A DNA stretch of 64,000 nt from an uncultured Pelagibacteraceae bacterium (GCA_902558815.1 CACEFF010000006.1:1-64000); one strand, 5' to 3'. Counted from the first letter of the stretch, positions 23,280-33,373 are shown. Numbers and translations: made by a program. The notes: a model not told the origin generated them from the letters alone.

Positions 23280-24016
23280 TTATTTTCTTTAATATAGATA
23301 TCGTCAAAAAGTTCGTTTTGCTTTATTTTAAGATTACCTTCTTTAACAAGTTCTAAAGAACCTGCGAATATACCTGCTTTACCTGTTCTTTTATATTTTG
23401 TTCCTCTTTTAAAATTTCTTGGAATTAAGTCATCTAATTTTTTCCAATCAATTAATTGACCAAAAAATTCTTTAATAGTTTTTATTCCTTCTTCTGTTGT
23501 AAAGACGGGTAATTTAGGAATGTTCATTTTTTGAAAATCTTTCGTCATGATAATTGTTGAATATGCTTTTAATAATTCAAATAAATTTACTTTATATTCA
23601 CTGTTATAAATTGGTCTAATACCAGACCTACTACCCCTAGTTCTAATTTCTCTACCTAATCTTTTTCTTTTAAGCATTTGTTCAGATAATAATCTAATTA
23701 ATTCTAACTTTTTTAATTGTAACTTTAATTTTTCTGCAACTTCTTGAACTTTAAAATCTTCTTCAGGAGTTCCAGGTAATAATAATTTTGATTTTAAATA
23801 TGCTAACCATGTTGCCATTAAAAGATATTCAGATGCAATTTCTAAATTTAAATCTTTTTCTTTTGTAATAAAATCATGAAATTGATCAGCTAGTTTTGTT
23901 ATAGATATATCTTCTAAATTAACTTTTTGAGCTTTTGCAAGGTCCAATAAAACATCTAATGGGCCGTTATAATTATCTATATCGACCTTGAAAAGTGCAG
24001 AATCGTTTTCTATCAT
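23276..24016 (-). CDS. scpA: Segregation and condensation protein A
   Basis: DNYNGPLDVLLDLAKAQKVNLEDISITKLADQF, ASEYLLMATWLAYLKSKLLLP. Confidence 0.94.
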   Translation of the reverse strand: MIENDSALFKVDIDNYNGPLDVLLDLAKAQKVNLEDISITKLADQFHDFITKEKDLNLEIASEYLLMATWLAYLKSKLLLPGTPEEDFKVQEVAEKLKLQLKKLELIRLLSEQMLKRKRLGREIRTRGSRSGIRPIYNSEYKVNLFELLKAYSTIIMTKDFQKMNIPKLPVFTTEEGIKTIKEFFGQLIDWKKLDDLIPRNFKRGTKYKRTGKAGIFAGSLELVKEGNLKIKQNELFDDIYIKENK

Positions 24017-24025
24017 TATTCAATA

Positions 24026-24973
24026 TTAACTTAAAATTTTGTAAAATTGTGATGTTTTTTTATAAATAAACTTATCAATTATAGGAGAATTTTTTCCAAC
24101 TATTTCCATTTCTTTAAAATTTCCATTGCAATGTAAGGCTAAGTTACATCCTGCATTAAACGTTTTGATTGTATTTTTTTTAAGACTTCCTTTTAAACTT
24201 TTCATAGATAAGTCATCAGAAATTAAGATATTTTTAAAATTTATTTTATTTCTTATTAATCTAATTATCTTTTTAGAATGAGTGACTGTATTATCAGCAT
24301 CAATTTTACTAAAAATGATGTGCGCAGTCATTGCAAAAAAAGATTTTTTTTTTTTAAATGAAATAAAGTCTTTCTTTAATAAAAAATTTTGACTTTTTTT
24401 CACTATTGGAGTGAAATGATGACTGTCTACTTTAGCTAATCCATGGCCAGGAATATGCTTTATTACAGTGCCAATTCCATTCTCATGATAGTACTGAATA
24501 CAATAATCACCTATTTTTGATACAATTTTTGGATTTTTAGAAAATGCTCTATCACCAATTACATTGGACGAACCTTTAACCATTAAATCTAGAACAGGAA
24601 CAGTATTAATATTGGTTCCAATACATTTTAGTAAGTGTGAAGTCTTATCAATAAATAGTTTAAAAAAAAACTTAAATTCCTTGTAATTTCTAATATATTT
24701 TTCACCAAAAAATTTTGACGTTAAATTATCAAAAGAAATTATATTTTTTAATCTGTTAACACGTCCACCTTCTTGGTCAATTAATATAGGATAATTTTTA
24801 TCATTAAAAATTTTTCTAATTGTGTTAGTTAATTTTTGTGTTTGTTTAATAGTTTTAATGTTTCTAGAAAATAAAATTACACCCCAAGGTTTATATTTTT
24901 TAAGAAATGTTCTTTCTTTTAAAGAGAGTTTTGTTGATTTAATACCAACAATAAATGAACGACGATTAATCAT
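24026..24973 (-). CDS. nagZ: Beta-N-acetylhexosaminidase (GH3)
   Basis: PWGVILFSRNI, LIDQEGGRVNRL, KHIPGHGLAKVDSHHFTP, ISDDLSMKSL. Confidence 0.9.
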   Translation of the reverse strand: MINRRSFIVGIKSTKLSLKERTFLKKYKPWGVILFSRNIKTIKQTQKLTNTIRKIFNDKNYPILIDQEGGRVNRLKNIISFDNLTSKFFGEKYIRNYKEFKFFFKLFIDKTSHLLKCIGTNINTVPVLDLMVKGSSNVIGDRAFSKNPKIVSKIGDYCIQYYHENGIGTVIKHIPGHGLAKVDSHHFTPIVKKSQNFLLKKDFISFKKKKSFFAMTAHIIFSKIDADNTVTHSKKIIRLIRNKINFKNILISDDLSMKSLKGSLKKNTIKTFNAGCNLALHCNGNFKEMEIVGKNSPIIDKFIYKKTSQFYKILS

Positions 24974-25229
24974 TTGATTCTAATAATTCCCAAAAATTAA
25001 ACTTTTTCTTTTTTTTATTATTGGTTTGTTCTACATATTCAATAATATTTTTAGTATTATCTTCTAATAAAGGTAATCTTTTAGAATAAGCATTAATTTT
25101 TTCATCGATAGTTGAAAGTGATCTGTATGAATTTTTTTTATTGGTATCCGAAAAATAATATTTACCTGTAAGAAAAATAAATAAGCATATTATAAATATG
25201 AATATTAGATTTTTTATTTCTTTAAACAT
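24966..25229 (-). CDS. Short membrane-anchored protein at the usual position of a SPOR-domain gene
   Basis: 87 aa, N-terminal TM segment IKNLIFIFIICLFIFLTGKYYF; overlaps nagZ start and abuts argS. Confidence 0.7.
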   Translation of the reverse strand: MFKEIKNLIFIFIICLFIFLTGKYYFSDTNKKNSYRSLSTIDEKINAYSKRLPLLEDNTKNIIEYVEQTNNKKKKKFNFWELLESND

Positions 25230-26962
25230 TACATTTTCTCAGGAACTGAAACACCTACTATGTCCATTCCAGATTTAATTACATTAGAAATAACTTTTAA
25301 AAAAATTAGCTTATCATTACTAATTTTTTTTTGCTCATTAATAAATCTTTTTTTAGGATTGTCTTTTCCTAAGTTCCAGTAAGAATGAAACAATGATGCG
25401 AGATCATATAAGTAAAATGGAATCCTATGAGGTTCAAGTTTGTTTGTAGCAGTATCAATGCACTTTGGCCATTCTGATATTTTTTTCAAAATATTTATCT
25501 CATCTTCTGAATATTGGAAATTATATTCATTTATTTTGACATCATTCTTTAAATCCATCTCAAGGTGCCTAAAAACTGAGGCTATTCGAGCATAACTATA
25601 TTGAACATAATAAAGTGGATTGTCTTTAGATTTTTCAATTACATTATCAAAATCAAAATCAAGTTCTACATCACTACTCCTATTTAACATAATAAATCTT
25701 GTGGCATCTTTTCCTACTTCATTAATCAAATCATCAACAGTTATATAATCGCCTTTTCTTTTTGACATTTTAAAAGGTTTTTTATCTTTAATAAGTTTAA
25801 CTAATTGACTAACTTTACAAATCAATATCTCTTTTGAGTTGGATAAAGCTTCAACAGATGATGATATTCTTTTTATATAGCCTGCGTGATCAGAACCTAA
25901 AATATTAATTAAATGATCAAATTTTCTATCTAATTTATTTTTATGATAAGCAACATCACTAGCAAAATAAGTCCAAGCTCCATCGGTTTTTTGCAAAGCC
26001 CTGTCTTTATCATCACCAAAATCTGTTGATTTAAAAAGCAATTGTTCTCGTTCTATCCACTTATCAGTGTCTTCACCCTCTGGTGCTTTAATTTTTCCTT
26101 TATATACAAAATTATTTTTCTGAAGAAAACTAATAACCTTTTCAATTTCTTGATTTGTAACTAATTTTTTTTCACTTACGAAACTATCGTGGATAATGCC
26201 TAGACTATTAAGATTTTTTTTAATCAATTTCAATGCTTCTCCAATTGATAGAGTTGCTAATTCATTAGATATCTTATCAAAATCTTTGAAATCAATCTTT
26301 TTATTTGAATTAATTATATTTTGGGCAAAATCTTTTAGATAGTCACCAGGGTACAAATCCTTATTATCAGATGGAAATTGTTCATTAAATATAATTTCTC
26401 TTATTCTAAAATAAACTGATTTTGTAAAATTTATAATTTGGTTGCCATAATCATTAACGTAATATTCTTTTGTAACTTCATGCTTATTAAATAATAAAAC
26501 ATTAGAAATTACATCTCCCAGAATTGCTCCTCTACAATGACCTACATGCAAAGGGCCAGTGGGATTAGCTGAAACAAATTCTACTAAATATTTTTTCTTC
26601 TTTTCTTTTAGATTTATTCCAAACGTTTTGGAATTTTCAATTATTTCTTGTACAAAATTAGTCCAAAAAATAGATTTAAATTTTATATTAATAAAACCTG
26701 GTTTAACTACTCTTATATCTGAAATAAATTTGTCATTTTGTTTCAAAACTTTGGTTAGTGTTTCTGCTAGGTCAAGTGGGGATTTTTTATTTACTTTTGA
26801 TAAAACCATTGCAACATTTGTTGAAATATCACTATTGAATTTTGAAGGTGGTATTTCAGCTGTAATTCCGTCTAACTTTTCAGGTAATATCAATTTACCA
26901 TTTTTAGATAGATCTAACAAAATTTTTTTTATCTTATCTATATATTGATCAAATATATTCAT
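25229..26962 (-). CDS. argS: Arginyl-tRNA synthetase
   Basis: VEFVSANPTGPLHVGHCRGAILGD, MSKRKGDYITVDDLI. Confidence 0.96.
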   Translation of the reverse strand: MNIFDQYIDKIKKILLDLSKNGKLILPEKLDGITAEIPPSKFNSDISTNVAMVLSKVNKKSPLDLAETLTKVLKQNDKFISDIRVVKPGFINIKFKSIFWTNFVQEIIENSKTFGINLKEKKKKYLVEFVSANPTGPLHVGHCRGAILGDVISNVLLFNKHEVTKEYYVNDYGNQIINFTKSVYFRIREIIFNEQFPSDNKDLYPGDYLKDFAQNIINSNKKIDFKDFDKISNELATLSIGEALKLIKKNLNSLGIIHDSFVSEKKLVTNQEIEKVISFLQKNNFVYKGKIKAPEGEDTDKWIEREQLLFKSTDFGDDKDRALQKTDGAWTYFASDVAYHKNKLDRKFDHLINILGSDHAGYIKRISSSVEALSNSKEILICKVSQLVKLIKDKKPFKMSKRKGDYITVDDLINEVGKDATRFIMLNRSSDVELDFDFDNVIEKSKDNPLYYVQYSYARIASVFRHLEMDLKNDVKINEYNFQYSEDEINILKKISEWPKCIDTATNKLEPHRIPFYLYDLASLFHSYWNLGKDNPKKRFINEQKKISNDKLIFLKVISNVIKSGMDIVGVSVPEKM

Positions 26963-28077
26963 CTAATCTTGTTGTTGAGGTTAATTGCATATCGATCAGT
27001 CATTCCTGATATAAAGTCAGAAATTGCTCTATATTTATCTTTTGATAACTGATCTTTTGAAATAAATTTTCTTGGATTTTTTTCAATCTTACTAAATAGC
27101 TTTTTAATAATTGATTTACCTTTATTGTTTCTATCTAATACATTTTTGTTATTATACATTTTTGTCTTTAAAAAATACCTTATTTCATTTTCTGAATTTT
27201 TAACTTTATCAGAAAAATTAACGATTAAATAACTAGTTTTACTTATATCTTTAAATGTTTTTATCTTATTATAATTTAAATTATTTTTTGTATTATTTAT
27301 TAAATCTTTAATCATTAAGTCTATTGAGTCACGTATAATCTGATAAGTTGCTATTTTATAATTTTGTTTATTTATTTTTTTCTTATATTTTTTGTAAATA
27401 TCTTTGAAAAACTTAATTTCAATTAATTCTTCGAGTTTAAATAAATTGGCATTTATTCCGTCTTGGATGTCATGATTATTGTAAGCTATATCATCTGATA
27501 TTGCTGAAATTTGAGCCTCTAATGATGGATAAGTACTAAAATTAATCTTATTTTTAAAATTCTTAACTCCTATTAAATTATCAACTAAATCCAAATTACC
27601 TACTGGACCATTATGTTTTAAAAGCCCATCTATTGTTTCAATTGAAAGATTTAATCCATTAAATTTTAAGTATTTATTTTCTAAAAACATTACAATTCTT
27701 AAAGTTTGTAAATTGTGATCAAAACCACCATAATCTGTCATGCATTCGTTTAAAGATTCTTCACCAGCATGACCAAACGGTGTATGACCTAAGTCATGTG
27801 CTAAACTTAATGTCTCAACTAAGTCCTCGTTAAGATTAAGATGTCTAGCAATAGATCTTGCAATTTGCGCAACTTCCATAGAATGTGTTATTCTTGTTCG
27901 ATAGTGATCACCCTCTGTATTAACAAAAACTTGTGTTTTGTGTTTAAGCCTTCTGAATGAGGCACTATGAATAATACGATCTCTATCTCTTTGAAAAGCT
28001 GTTCTGTATTTTGATGTAGATTCTTTATAAATCCTACCTTTGCTTTTAAATAGACCTATCTTTGAGTATTTTTTCAT
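26959..28077 (-). CDS. dgt: dNTP triphosphohydrolase (Dgt family, HD domain)
   Basis: YRTAFQRDRDRIIHSASFRRLKHKTQVF, RTHSMEVAQIAR-like, LAHDLGHTPFGHAGE. Confidence 0.94.
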   Translation of the reverse strand: MKKYSKIGLFKSKGRIYKESTSKYRTAFQRDRDRIIHSASFRRLKHKTQVFVNTEGDHYRTRITHSMEVAQIARSIARHLNLNEDLVETLSLAHDLGHTPFGHAGEESLNECMTDYGGFDHNLQTLRIVMFLENKYLKFNGLNLSIETIDGLLKHNGPVGNLDLVDNLIGVKNFKNKINFSTYPSLEAQISAISDDIAYNNHDIQDGINANLFKLEELIEIKFFKDIYKKYKKKINKQNYKIATYQIIRDSIDLMIKDLINNTKNNLNYNKIKTFKDISKTSYLIVNFSDKVKNSENEIRYFLKTKMYNNKNVLDRNNKGKSIIKKLFSKIEKNPRKFISKDQLSKDKYRAISDFISGMTDRYAINLNNKIR

Positions 28078-28127
28078 CCTTTAAAATTAAATATTAAGTA
28101 TTATATTAGTATTACCAGTGATCAAAA

Positions 28128-28445
28128 ATGATAAAAGAAATTAAATTTACTGATAAAGCATTAAAACAGATCAATACTCTGTTGTCTAAAAAAGATAAGG
28201 GGTCTTTTTTTAGAATCGCCATCAAAGGTGGTGGATGTTCGGGATTTCAATATGAATTTACATTTGATCAATCAAAAGCTACTGATGATTTAAATTTTGA
28301 AAATATTCTAATTGATAAAGCTTCTGCTGATCTTTTAAAAGGATCTGAAATTGATTATGTTTCAGAATTAATAGGTGAACAATTTAAAATAACTAATCCA
28401 CAAACTAAATCTTCTTGCGGTTGTGGAGTATCCTTCTCTCTTTAA
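28128..28445 (+). CDS. Iron-sulfur cluster insertion protein (ErpA/IscA family)
   Basis: IKGGGCSGFQYEFTFD, CGCGVSFSL three-Cys motif. Confidence 0.93.
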   Translation: MIKEIKFTDKALKQINTLLSKKDKGSFFRIAIKGGGCSGFQYEFTFDQSKATDDLNFENILIDKASADLLKGSEIDYVSELIGEQFKITNPQTKSSCGCGVSFSL

Positions 28446-29221
28446 TGCTCATTTCCTCCTGGAATGTAAATTCCGTACGAGCTCGTATTGAAAATATCAA
28501 AAATTACCTTTTAAAGTATAAACCAGATATTTTAATGATGCAGGAGATCAAAACTGAAGATGTAAATTTTCCTTATGATGATTTTTCATCTATGGATTAT
28601 GAAAGTCATGTATTTGGACAAAAAAGTTATAATGGTGTTGCTATTATTTCAAAAGGGAAATTAAAAAATATTAGAACAGATTTAATAAAAGATAAATTAA
28701 AACAATCAAGAATAATTTCTGCTGAGGTTGAATATAAGAAAAAAGTTCTTCAATTAATTAATATCTATACTCCTAATGGAAATCCTGTTGATACAGAAAA
28801 ATATGACTATAAAAAAAATTGGATAGATCAATTAATTAAACAACTAAAGTCTTTATCTAAAAAAAATTCGAATATTATTCTCGCGGGTGACTTTAATGTG
28901 ATCCCCGCTGCTGAGGATGTTTATAATGTAAAAAGTTTTGAAGATGATGCTTTGTACAGATTAGAAATAAGAAAAAAATTTAGAGAAATGCTAAATTTAG
29001 GTTTTAGTGATGTTTATAGACATTTTAATGAAACGAAAGAAGGTTATACCTTTTGGGATTATATGAGAGGCGCATGGCAAAAAAATAATGGGATGAGAAT
29101 AGACCATTTTTTAGTTTCAAATTCATTAATTGATCAAATAAAATCTATAAATATTAATAAAGACCCTAGAGGTAGAGAAAAACCTTCAGATCACACGCCC
29201 ATAGAAATTAAATTAGCTTAA
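28445..29221 (+). CDS. xthA: Exodeoxyribonuclease III
   Basis: SWNVNSVRARIENI, MMQEIKTED, LAGDFNVIP, RIDHFLVS, PSDHTPIEIKL; ATG at 28445 overlaps preceding stop (TAATG). Confidence 0.94.
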   Translation: MLISSWNVNSVRARIENIKNYLLKYKPDILMMQEIKTEDVNFPYDDFSSMDYESHVFGQKSYNGVAIISKGKLKNIRTDLIKDKLKQSRIISAEVEYKKKVLQLINIYTPNGNPVDTEKYDYKKNWIDQLIKQLKSLSKKNSNIILAGDFNVIPAAEDVYNVKSFEDDALYRLEIRKKFREMLNLGFSDVYRHFNETKEGYTFWDYMRGAWQKNNGMRIDHFLVSNSLIDQIKSININKDPRGREKPSDHTPIEIKLA

Positions 29222-30211
29222 AGATTTTATTTTATTAACTAATTCCTCATTTATATTACGAGGACCTTTATCAAGTCTGTTTTTATGTCGTCTTTCCCCA
29301 GGTAATCTTACTTCACCCATTGATTTCATCTTATCAAAGAATTCATCTGCATGTTTTTGCCAATTTGTTCCTGCAGTTTTATCAGGAGAGATAGCAAGAA
29401 TAAATTCTCCTCCACTTGGTGGGCCACCATCATTATTGTCTTTAGCAGCAGTTTCAAAACTAAAATTATCACCAACTAAAGCACCAGCCATTAATTCTAC
29501 CATCATAGCGATTGCAGAACCTTTATAACCACCAAAAGGTAACAACACACCACCATCAGCTATTAAGCCTGGGTCAGTAGTTTCTTTACCTTCTTTAGTT
29601 AATCCTGTTCCAAGAGGAACCTTGTGCCCTTCTCTTTTAGCCACTTGAACTTCACCCATTGCCATTGAAGCTGTTGCCATATCATAAACTACAGGAGTTT
29701 TTCCTGGTCTTGGCCAAGCAAATGATATGGGGTTTGTTCCAAATAATGGTTTGATTGCACCAGCAGGAGCTACAGCTGGCTTATAAGATGTACAAGCAAA
29801 AGCAACTAAACCTTCTTCTGCTAATTTTTCTGTTTCAGGCCACATCGCAGCCATATGGTGAGAATTATTTATTGCAAGTACTGCAACACCGTTTTCTTTT
29901 GCAGCTTTTATTAATTCAGGTATGCCTTTATTTAAAACCACAGGTGCTAAACAATTATTACCTTGAACTTTAATTACTGAAGCTGAAATCCTTTTTATTT
30001 CTGGTTTTCCTTTACCATTAATTTTTCCACTTTTTAAACCACTTACATAAGCTGGTAATCTAAATAAACCATGAGATAAAGAACCATCTCTTTCAGCATT
30101 TCTGATTAAATCTGATAATATAGATGCTGTTTCATCATCACAGCCATTAGCTAATAATGTTTTTTTAGCTAAATCAAAAATTTCATCTAGTGAAAGGGAA
30201 ACTGTGCTCAT
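29213..30211 (-). CDS. Malate/L-lactate dehydrogenase (Ldh) family oxidoreductase
   Basis: DGSLSHGLFRLPAYVSGLKSG, NNSHHMAAMWP, FGTNPISFAWP, PFGGYKGSAIAMMVELMAGAL. Confidence 0.88.
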   Translation of the reverse strand: MSTVSLSLDEIFDLAKKTLLANGCDDETASILSDLIRNAERDGSLSHGLFRLPAYVSGLKSGKINGKGKPEIKRISASVIKVQGNNCLAPVVLNKGIPELIKAAKENGVAVLAINNSHHMAAMWPETEKLAEEGLVAFACTSYKPAVAPAGAIKPLFGTNPISFAWPRPGKTPVVYDMATASMAMGEVQVAKREGHKVPLGTGLTKEGKETTDPGLIADGGVLLPFGGYKGSAIAMMVELMAGALVGDNFSFETAAKDNNDGGPPSGGEFILAISPDKTAGTNWQKHADEFFDKMKSMGEVRLPGERRHKNRLDKGPRNINEELVNKIKSLS

Positions 30212-30253
30212 CCCTTTATTAGATATTATTTATGAATAAAGATCAATTTCTAA

Positions 30254-31312
30254 TTAACAGCCTTTGAAAGATTTTGACATGTTGCTGATTAAATCAAAAT
30301 ATAAATCTTTACCAGGGTTAAGAGTTGCTCCTAATGGATCTATGACCCCTGTTGCAACATTAGTATCTTTTGCTACAGCTTTTATAATATCAGGATTGAA
30401 CTGAGGCTCTGAGAATATACAGCTTACTTTGTCATGCTCAATTACTTCTCTAATTTCAGCCAATTGTTCAGCACCAGGCATTACGTCTGTATTTACCGTA
30501 AACGCACCTAAAATATTAATACCAAATCTTTTTTCAAAATATTGATACGCATCATGAAAAACTATTGATTTAAAATCTTTATTTAATTCGGATTTTACTT
30601 TCTTAGTTAGTTTATCTAAGTCTTTATGTGCCTTTTTTAAATTTGCTTTATATTTGGCCTCATTTTTTGGATCATTCTCAATCAAGTGTTCTGCCATTTC
30701 ACTTAAAATCACTTTTGCATTCATTGGATCTAACCAAATATGTGGATCATACTCACCATGGGCGTGCCCTTCATGTCCGTGTTCATCATGACCTTCTTTT
30801 TTGTGATCATCGTCATGTCCGTGTTCATCATGACCTTCTTTATCATGATCGTCCTCTTTGTGACCTTCTTTATCATGATCATGATCATCATGATCGTCTT
30901 CTTTTTTTGCATGATCATCGTGTCCATGATCATCATGTTCTTCAAATATATTTCTTTCTCTGAATTTTAATTTTGTTAATTCTTTAATTTCTAACAACTC
31001 AATCTTCTCAGCCTTTTTAGCTATTGAACCTAATGGTTTTTCTAAGAAATTTTCTAAATCTTCCCCTACCCAGAATACAATATCAGCTTCTTGTAACATT
31101 TTTGCGTGTGAAGGTTTTAAGGCAAATCCGTGTGGTGAAGCATATCCATCAACTATTAAATCTGGTTTACCAATCCCATCCATTAGATAGCTTGCTAATG
31201 AATGTATTGGCTTAATTGATGCTACAACTTTTGTTTCAGCATTAGCTGATGAAAAAGAAGTTAATAGTGATAAGATTGATAAGATTACTGGTATTTTTTT
31301 TAGATTTTTCAT
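30254..31312 (-). CDS. znuA: Zinc ABC transporter substrate-binding protein with long His/Asp-rich loop
   Basis: Signal peptide; ASIKPIHSLASYLMDG; His-rich (DDHGHDDHAKK...)n; HGEYDPHIWLDP; VFHDAYQYF. Confidence 0.94.
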   Translation of the reverse strand: MKNLKKIPVILSILSLLTSFSSANAETKVVASIKPIHSLASYLMDGIGKPDLIVDGYASPHGFALKPSHAKMLQEADIVFWVGEDLENFLEKPLGSIAKKAEKIELLEIKELTKLKFRERNIFEEHDDHGHDDHAKKEDDHDDHDHDKEGHKEDDHDKEGHDEHGHDDDHKKEGHDEHGHEGHAHGEYDPHIWLDPMNAKVILSEMAEHLIENDPKNEAKYKANLKKAHKDLDKLTKKVKSELNKDFKSIVFHDAYQYFEKRFGINILGAFTVNTDVMPGAEQLAEIREVIEHDKVSCIFSEPQFNPDIIKAVAKDTNVATGVIDPLGATLNPGKDLYFDLISNMSKSFKGC

Positions 31313-31331
31313 AATTTAAATATTTAGTAGT

Positions 31332-31346
31332 TGTTATAATATAACA
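31332..31346. promoter_or_regulatory. Candidate Zur box 1
   Basis: TGTTATAATATAACA, perfect 7-1-7 palindrome in the znuA/znuC divergent spacer. Confidence 0.8.
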
Positions 31347-31349
31347 TTG

Positions 31350-31364
31350 TGTAATAATATAACA
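31350..31364. promoter_or_regulatory. Candidate Zur box 2
   Basis: TGTAATAATATAACA, near-identical imperfect palindrome 18 bp from box 1. Confidence 0.7.
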
Positions 31365-31386
31365 TTAACATAAGTCAAGTAAAAAA

Positions 31387-32133
31387 ATGAGCTCTAATAA
31401 TAACGTTTTGGTAAAAATGAATAATGCTGGATATCGTCATAATGATAAATGGCTAGTTCAAGGTGTATCTTTAAGTGTTGAAAGAGGAAAAATTGTAACT
31501 CTTATTGGGCCAAATGGATCTGGTAAAAGTACAACTGCCAAAATTGCTTTAGGTATTTTGAAAAAAATTGATGGTCATGTAGAAAAATATACAAACAAAA
31601 TTGGTTATGTACCTCAAAAAATATCTGTTGATTGGACATTACCACTTCGTGTTTACGATTTCATGATATTAACAGAAAATTTAGATGAAAAAACTATCGA
31701 CGAGGCTCTATCTTTAACTGGCGTTATACATTTAAAAGATAAAAGTTTAGGAAACTTATCTGGTGGTGAGTTTCAAAGGGTTTTATTAGCAAGAGCTATT
31801 TCTAAAAAACCAGAATTATTAGTACTAGATGAACCAGTTCAAGGTGTAGATTTTACAGGAGAAATAGCTTTGTATGAATTGATAAAGAAAATATCCGATG
31901 AATTGAATTGTGGAATTTTGTTAATCTCACATGATCTACATACAGTAATGAGTGCTACTGATCATGTTGTTTGCTTAAATGGGCATGTATGTTGTTCTGG
32001 AACACCTATAGATGTTGCAAAGAATACTGAATACAAAGCTTTATTTGGTGAACAAGCTTCTCAAATACTTACAAGATATGAACATAAACATGATCATGTA
32101 CATACTATCGAAGGTGAAATAAAGAAAAATTAA
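31387..32133 (+). CDS. znuC: Zinc ABC transporter ATP-binding protein
   Basis: LIGPNGSGKSTTAK, LSGGEFQRVLLARAI; His-rich C-terminus EHKHDHVHTIEGE. Confidence 0.94.
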   Translation: MSSNNNVLVKMNNAGYRHNDKWLVQGVSLSVERGKIVTLIGPNGSGKSTTAKIALGILKKIDGHVEKYTNKIGYVPQKISVDWTLPLRVYDFMILTENLDEKTIDEALSLTGVIHLKDKSLGNLSGGEFQRVLLARAISKKPELLVLDEPVQGVDFTGEIALYELIKKISDELNCGILLISHDLHTVMSATDHVVCLNGHVCCSGTPIDVAKNTEYKALFGEQASQILTRYEHKHDHVHTIEGEIKKN

Positions 32134-32937
32134 ATGTTTGATGATTTTTTTATAAGAGCACTTGTTGCAGGACTTGGAGTTGCGTTTGTTACAGGCCCTC
32201 TTGGTTGTTTTGTAGTTTGGAGAAGATTATCTTATTTTGGTGATACACTAGCTCATTCAGCTTTACTGGGTGTGACTATTGCATATTCATTAGAATTTAA
32301 TATTGCTTTATCTGTATTTATAATTTCATCTTTAATAGCATTAATTTTAGTTCAACTCCAAAATCGAACTAATCTACCAGGTGATGCTTTGCTTGGTCTT
32401 TTAGCACACTCATCACTAGCTGTTGGACTTGTTGTTATTGGTTTTTTAACATTTATTAGGTTTGATGTGATGGGATTGTTATTTGGAGATATCCTGGCTG
32501 TAACAGTAGATGATTTATATATTATATGGATTGGTGGAGCATTAATTTTATTAATATTAAGATTAATATGGAAAGGATTATTTGCATCAACAGTTAATTA
32601 CGAATTAGCTGAAGCAGAAGGTTTAAATCCTGATAGAGCAAAAGCTATTTTTACAATATTAATAGCGGCCATAATTGCTATATCAATCAAAATGATTGGA
32701 TTATTGTTAATTACTGGAATGTTAATCATACCAGCAGCAATGGCACGAAATATTTCAGACAGCCCACAAAAAATGATAATTTATTCAATTATCGGAGGGT
32801 TGTTATCAGTTATCATTGGATTATTTTCTTCGTTAGAATTTAATACACCTTCTGGACCTTCGATTATAGCTGCTGCTTTATTTTTATTTGTGATTTCATT
32901 ATTTAAAATAAAACAAACGATTAAATTGAAAAACTAA
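32134..32937 (+). CDS. znuB: Zinc ABC transporter permease
   Basis: ABC-3 family: VTGPLGCFVVWRRLSYFGDTLAHSALLGV, GLLLITGMLIIPAAMAR. Confidence 0.94.
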   Translation: MFDDFFIRALVAGLGVAFVTGPLGCFVVWRRLSYFGDTLAHSALLGVTIAYSLEFNIALSVFIISSLIALILVQLQNRTNLPGDALLGLLAHSSLAVGLVVIGFLTFIRFDVMGLLFGDILAVTVDDLYIIWIGGALILLILRLIWKGLFASTVNYELAEAEGLNPDRAKAIFTILIAAIIAISIKMIGLLLITGMLIIPAAMARNISDSPQKMIIYSIIGGLLSVIIGLFSSLEFNTPSGPSIIAAALFLFVISLFKIKQTIKLKN

Positions 32938-32952
32938 TGAAGAATCAGTAAA

Positions 32953-33360
32953 ATGGGTAAAATGCATAAAGAACACGCTCTTACAAAAAATCAGCAAATT
33001 ATTTTTGATTTAATTGATAAATCTCCTGAACCAATGAAAGCTTATTCAATACTTTTTAATGTTCAAAAAAAAGGTATTAAGGCTCCATTACAAGTTTATC
33101 GGGCACTAGATAAATTAGTTCAAATAGGAAAAATTCACAAAATTGAAAGTCGAAATGCCTTTATTGCCTGTCATAATTCAAGTTGTCAGGTAGCTAAAGC
33201 TACTGCCTTTTCAATCTGTGAGATTTGTGAAAAAGTAACAGAAATTAGTAGCGCAGGTCTTTCCAAATACTTGGCTAATTTCAAAGACAAAGATGGTATG
33301 AAATATAGTAAATACAATCTTGAGTTTTTTGGTTTATGCAAAAAGTGTACGCTTAAATAA
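32953..33360 (+). CDS. zur: Fur-family regulator, probably Zur
   Basis: Fur-type winged helix (LQVYRALDKLVQIGKIHKIES), Cys-rich zinc motifs CHNSSC, CEICEK, CKKC; directly downstream of znuCB. Confidence 0.9.
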   Translation: MGKMHKEHALTKNQQIIFDLIDKSPEPMKAYSILFNVQKKGIKAPLQVYRALDKLVQIGKIHKIESRNAFIACHNSSCQVAKATAFSICEICEKVTEISSAGLSKYLANFKDKDGMKYSKYNLEFFGLCKKCTLK

Positions 33361-33373
33361 AGTCATATCATTA

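Noticed and set aside
24344-24355. 12-T run inside nagZ as possible phase-variation tract
   Set aside because: Encodes a Lys run in an AT-rich gene; no other evidence for phase variation, and weaker than the recG case
26559-26948. 129-aa ORF antisense to argS
   Set aside because: Shadow ORF inside argS; no family resemblance
30628-30970. Overlapping ORFs in several frames through the znuA His-rich region (30628..30963, 30730..30945, 30740..30970)
   Set aside because: Low-complexity repeat DNA keeps alternative frames open; the znuA frame has clear homology and a signal peptide
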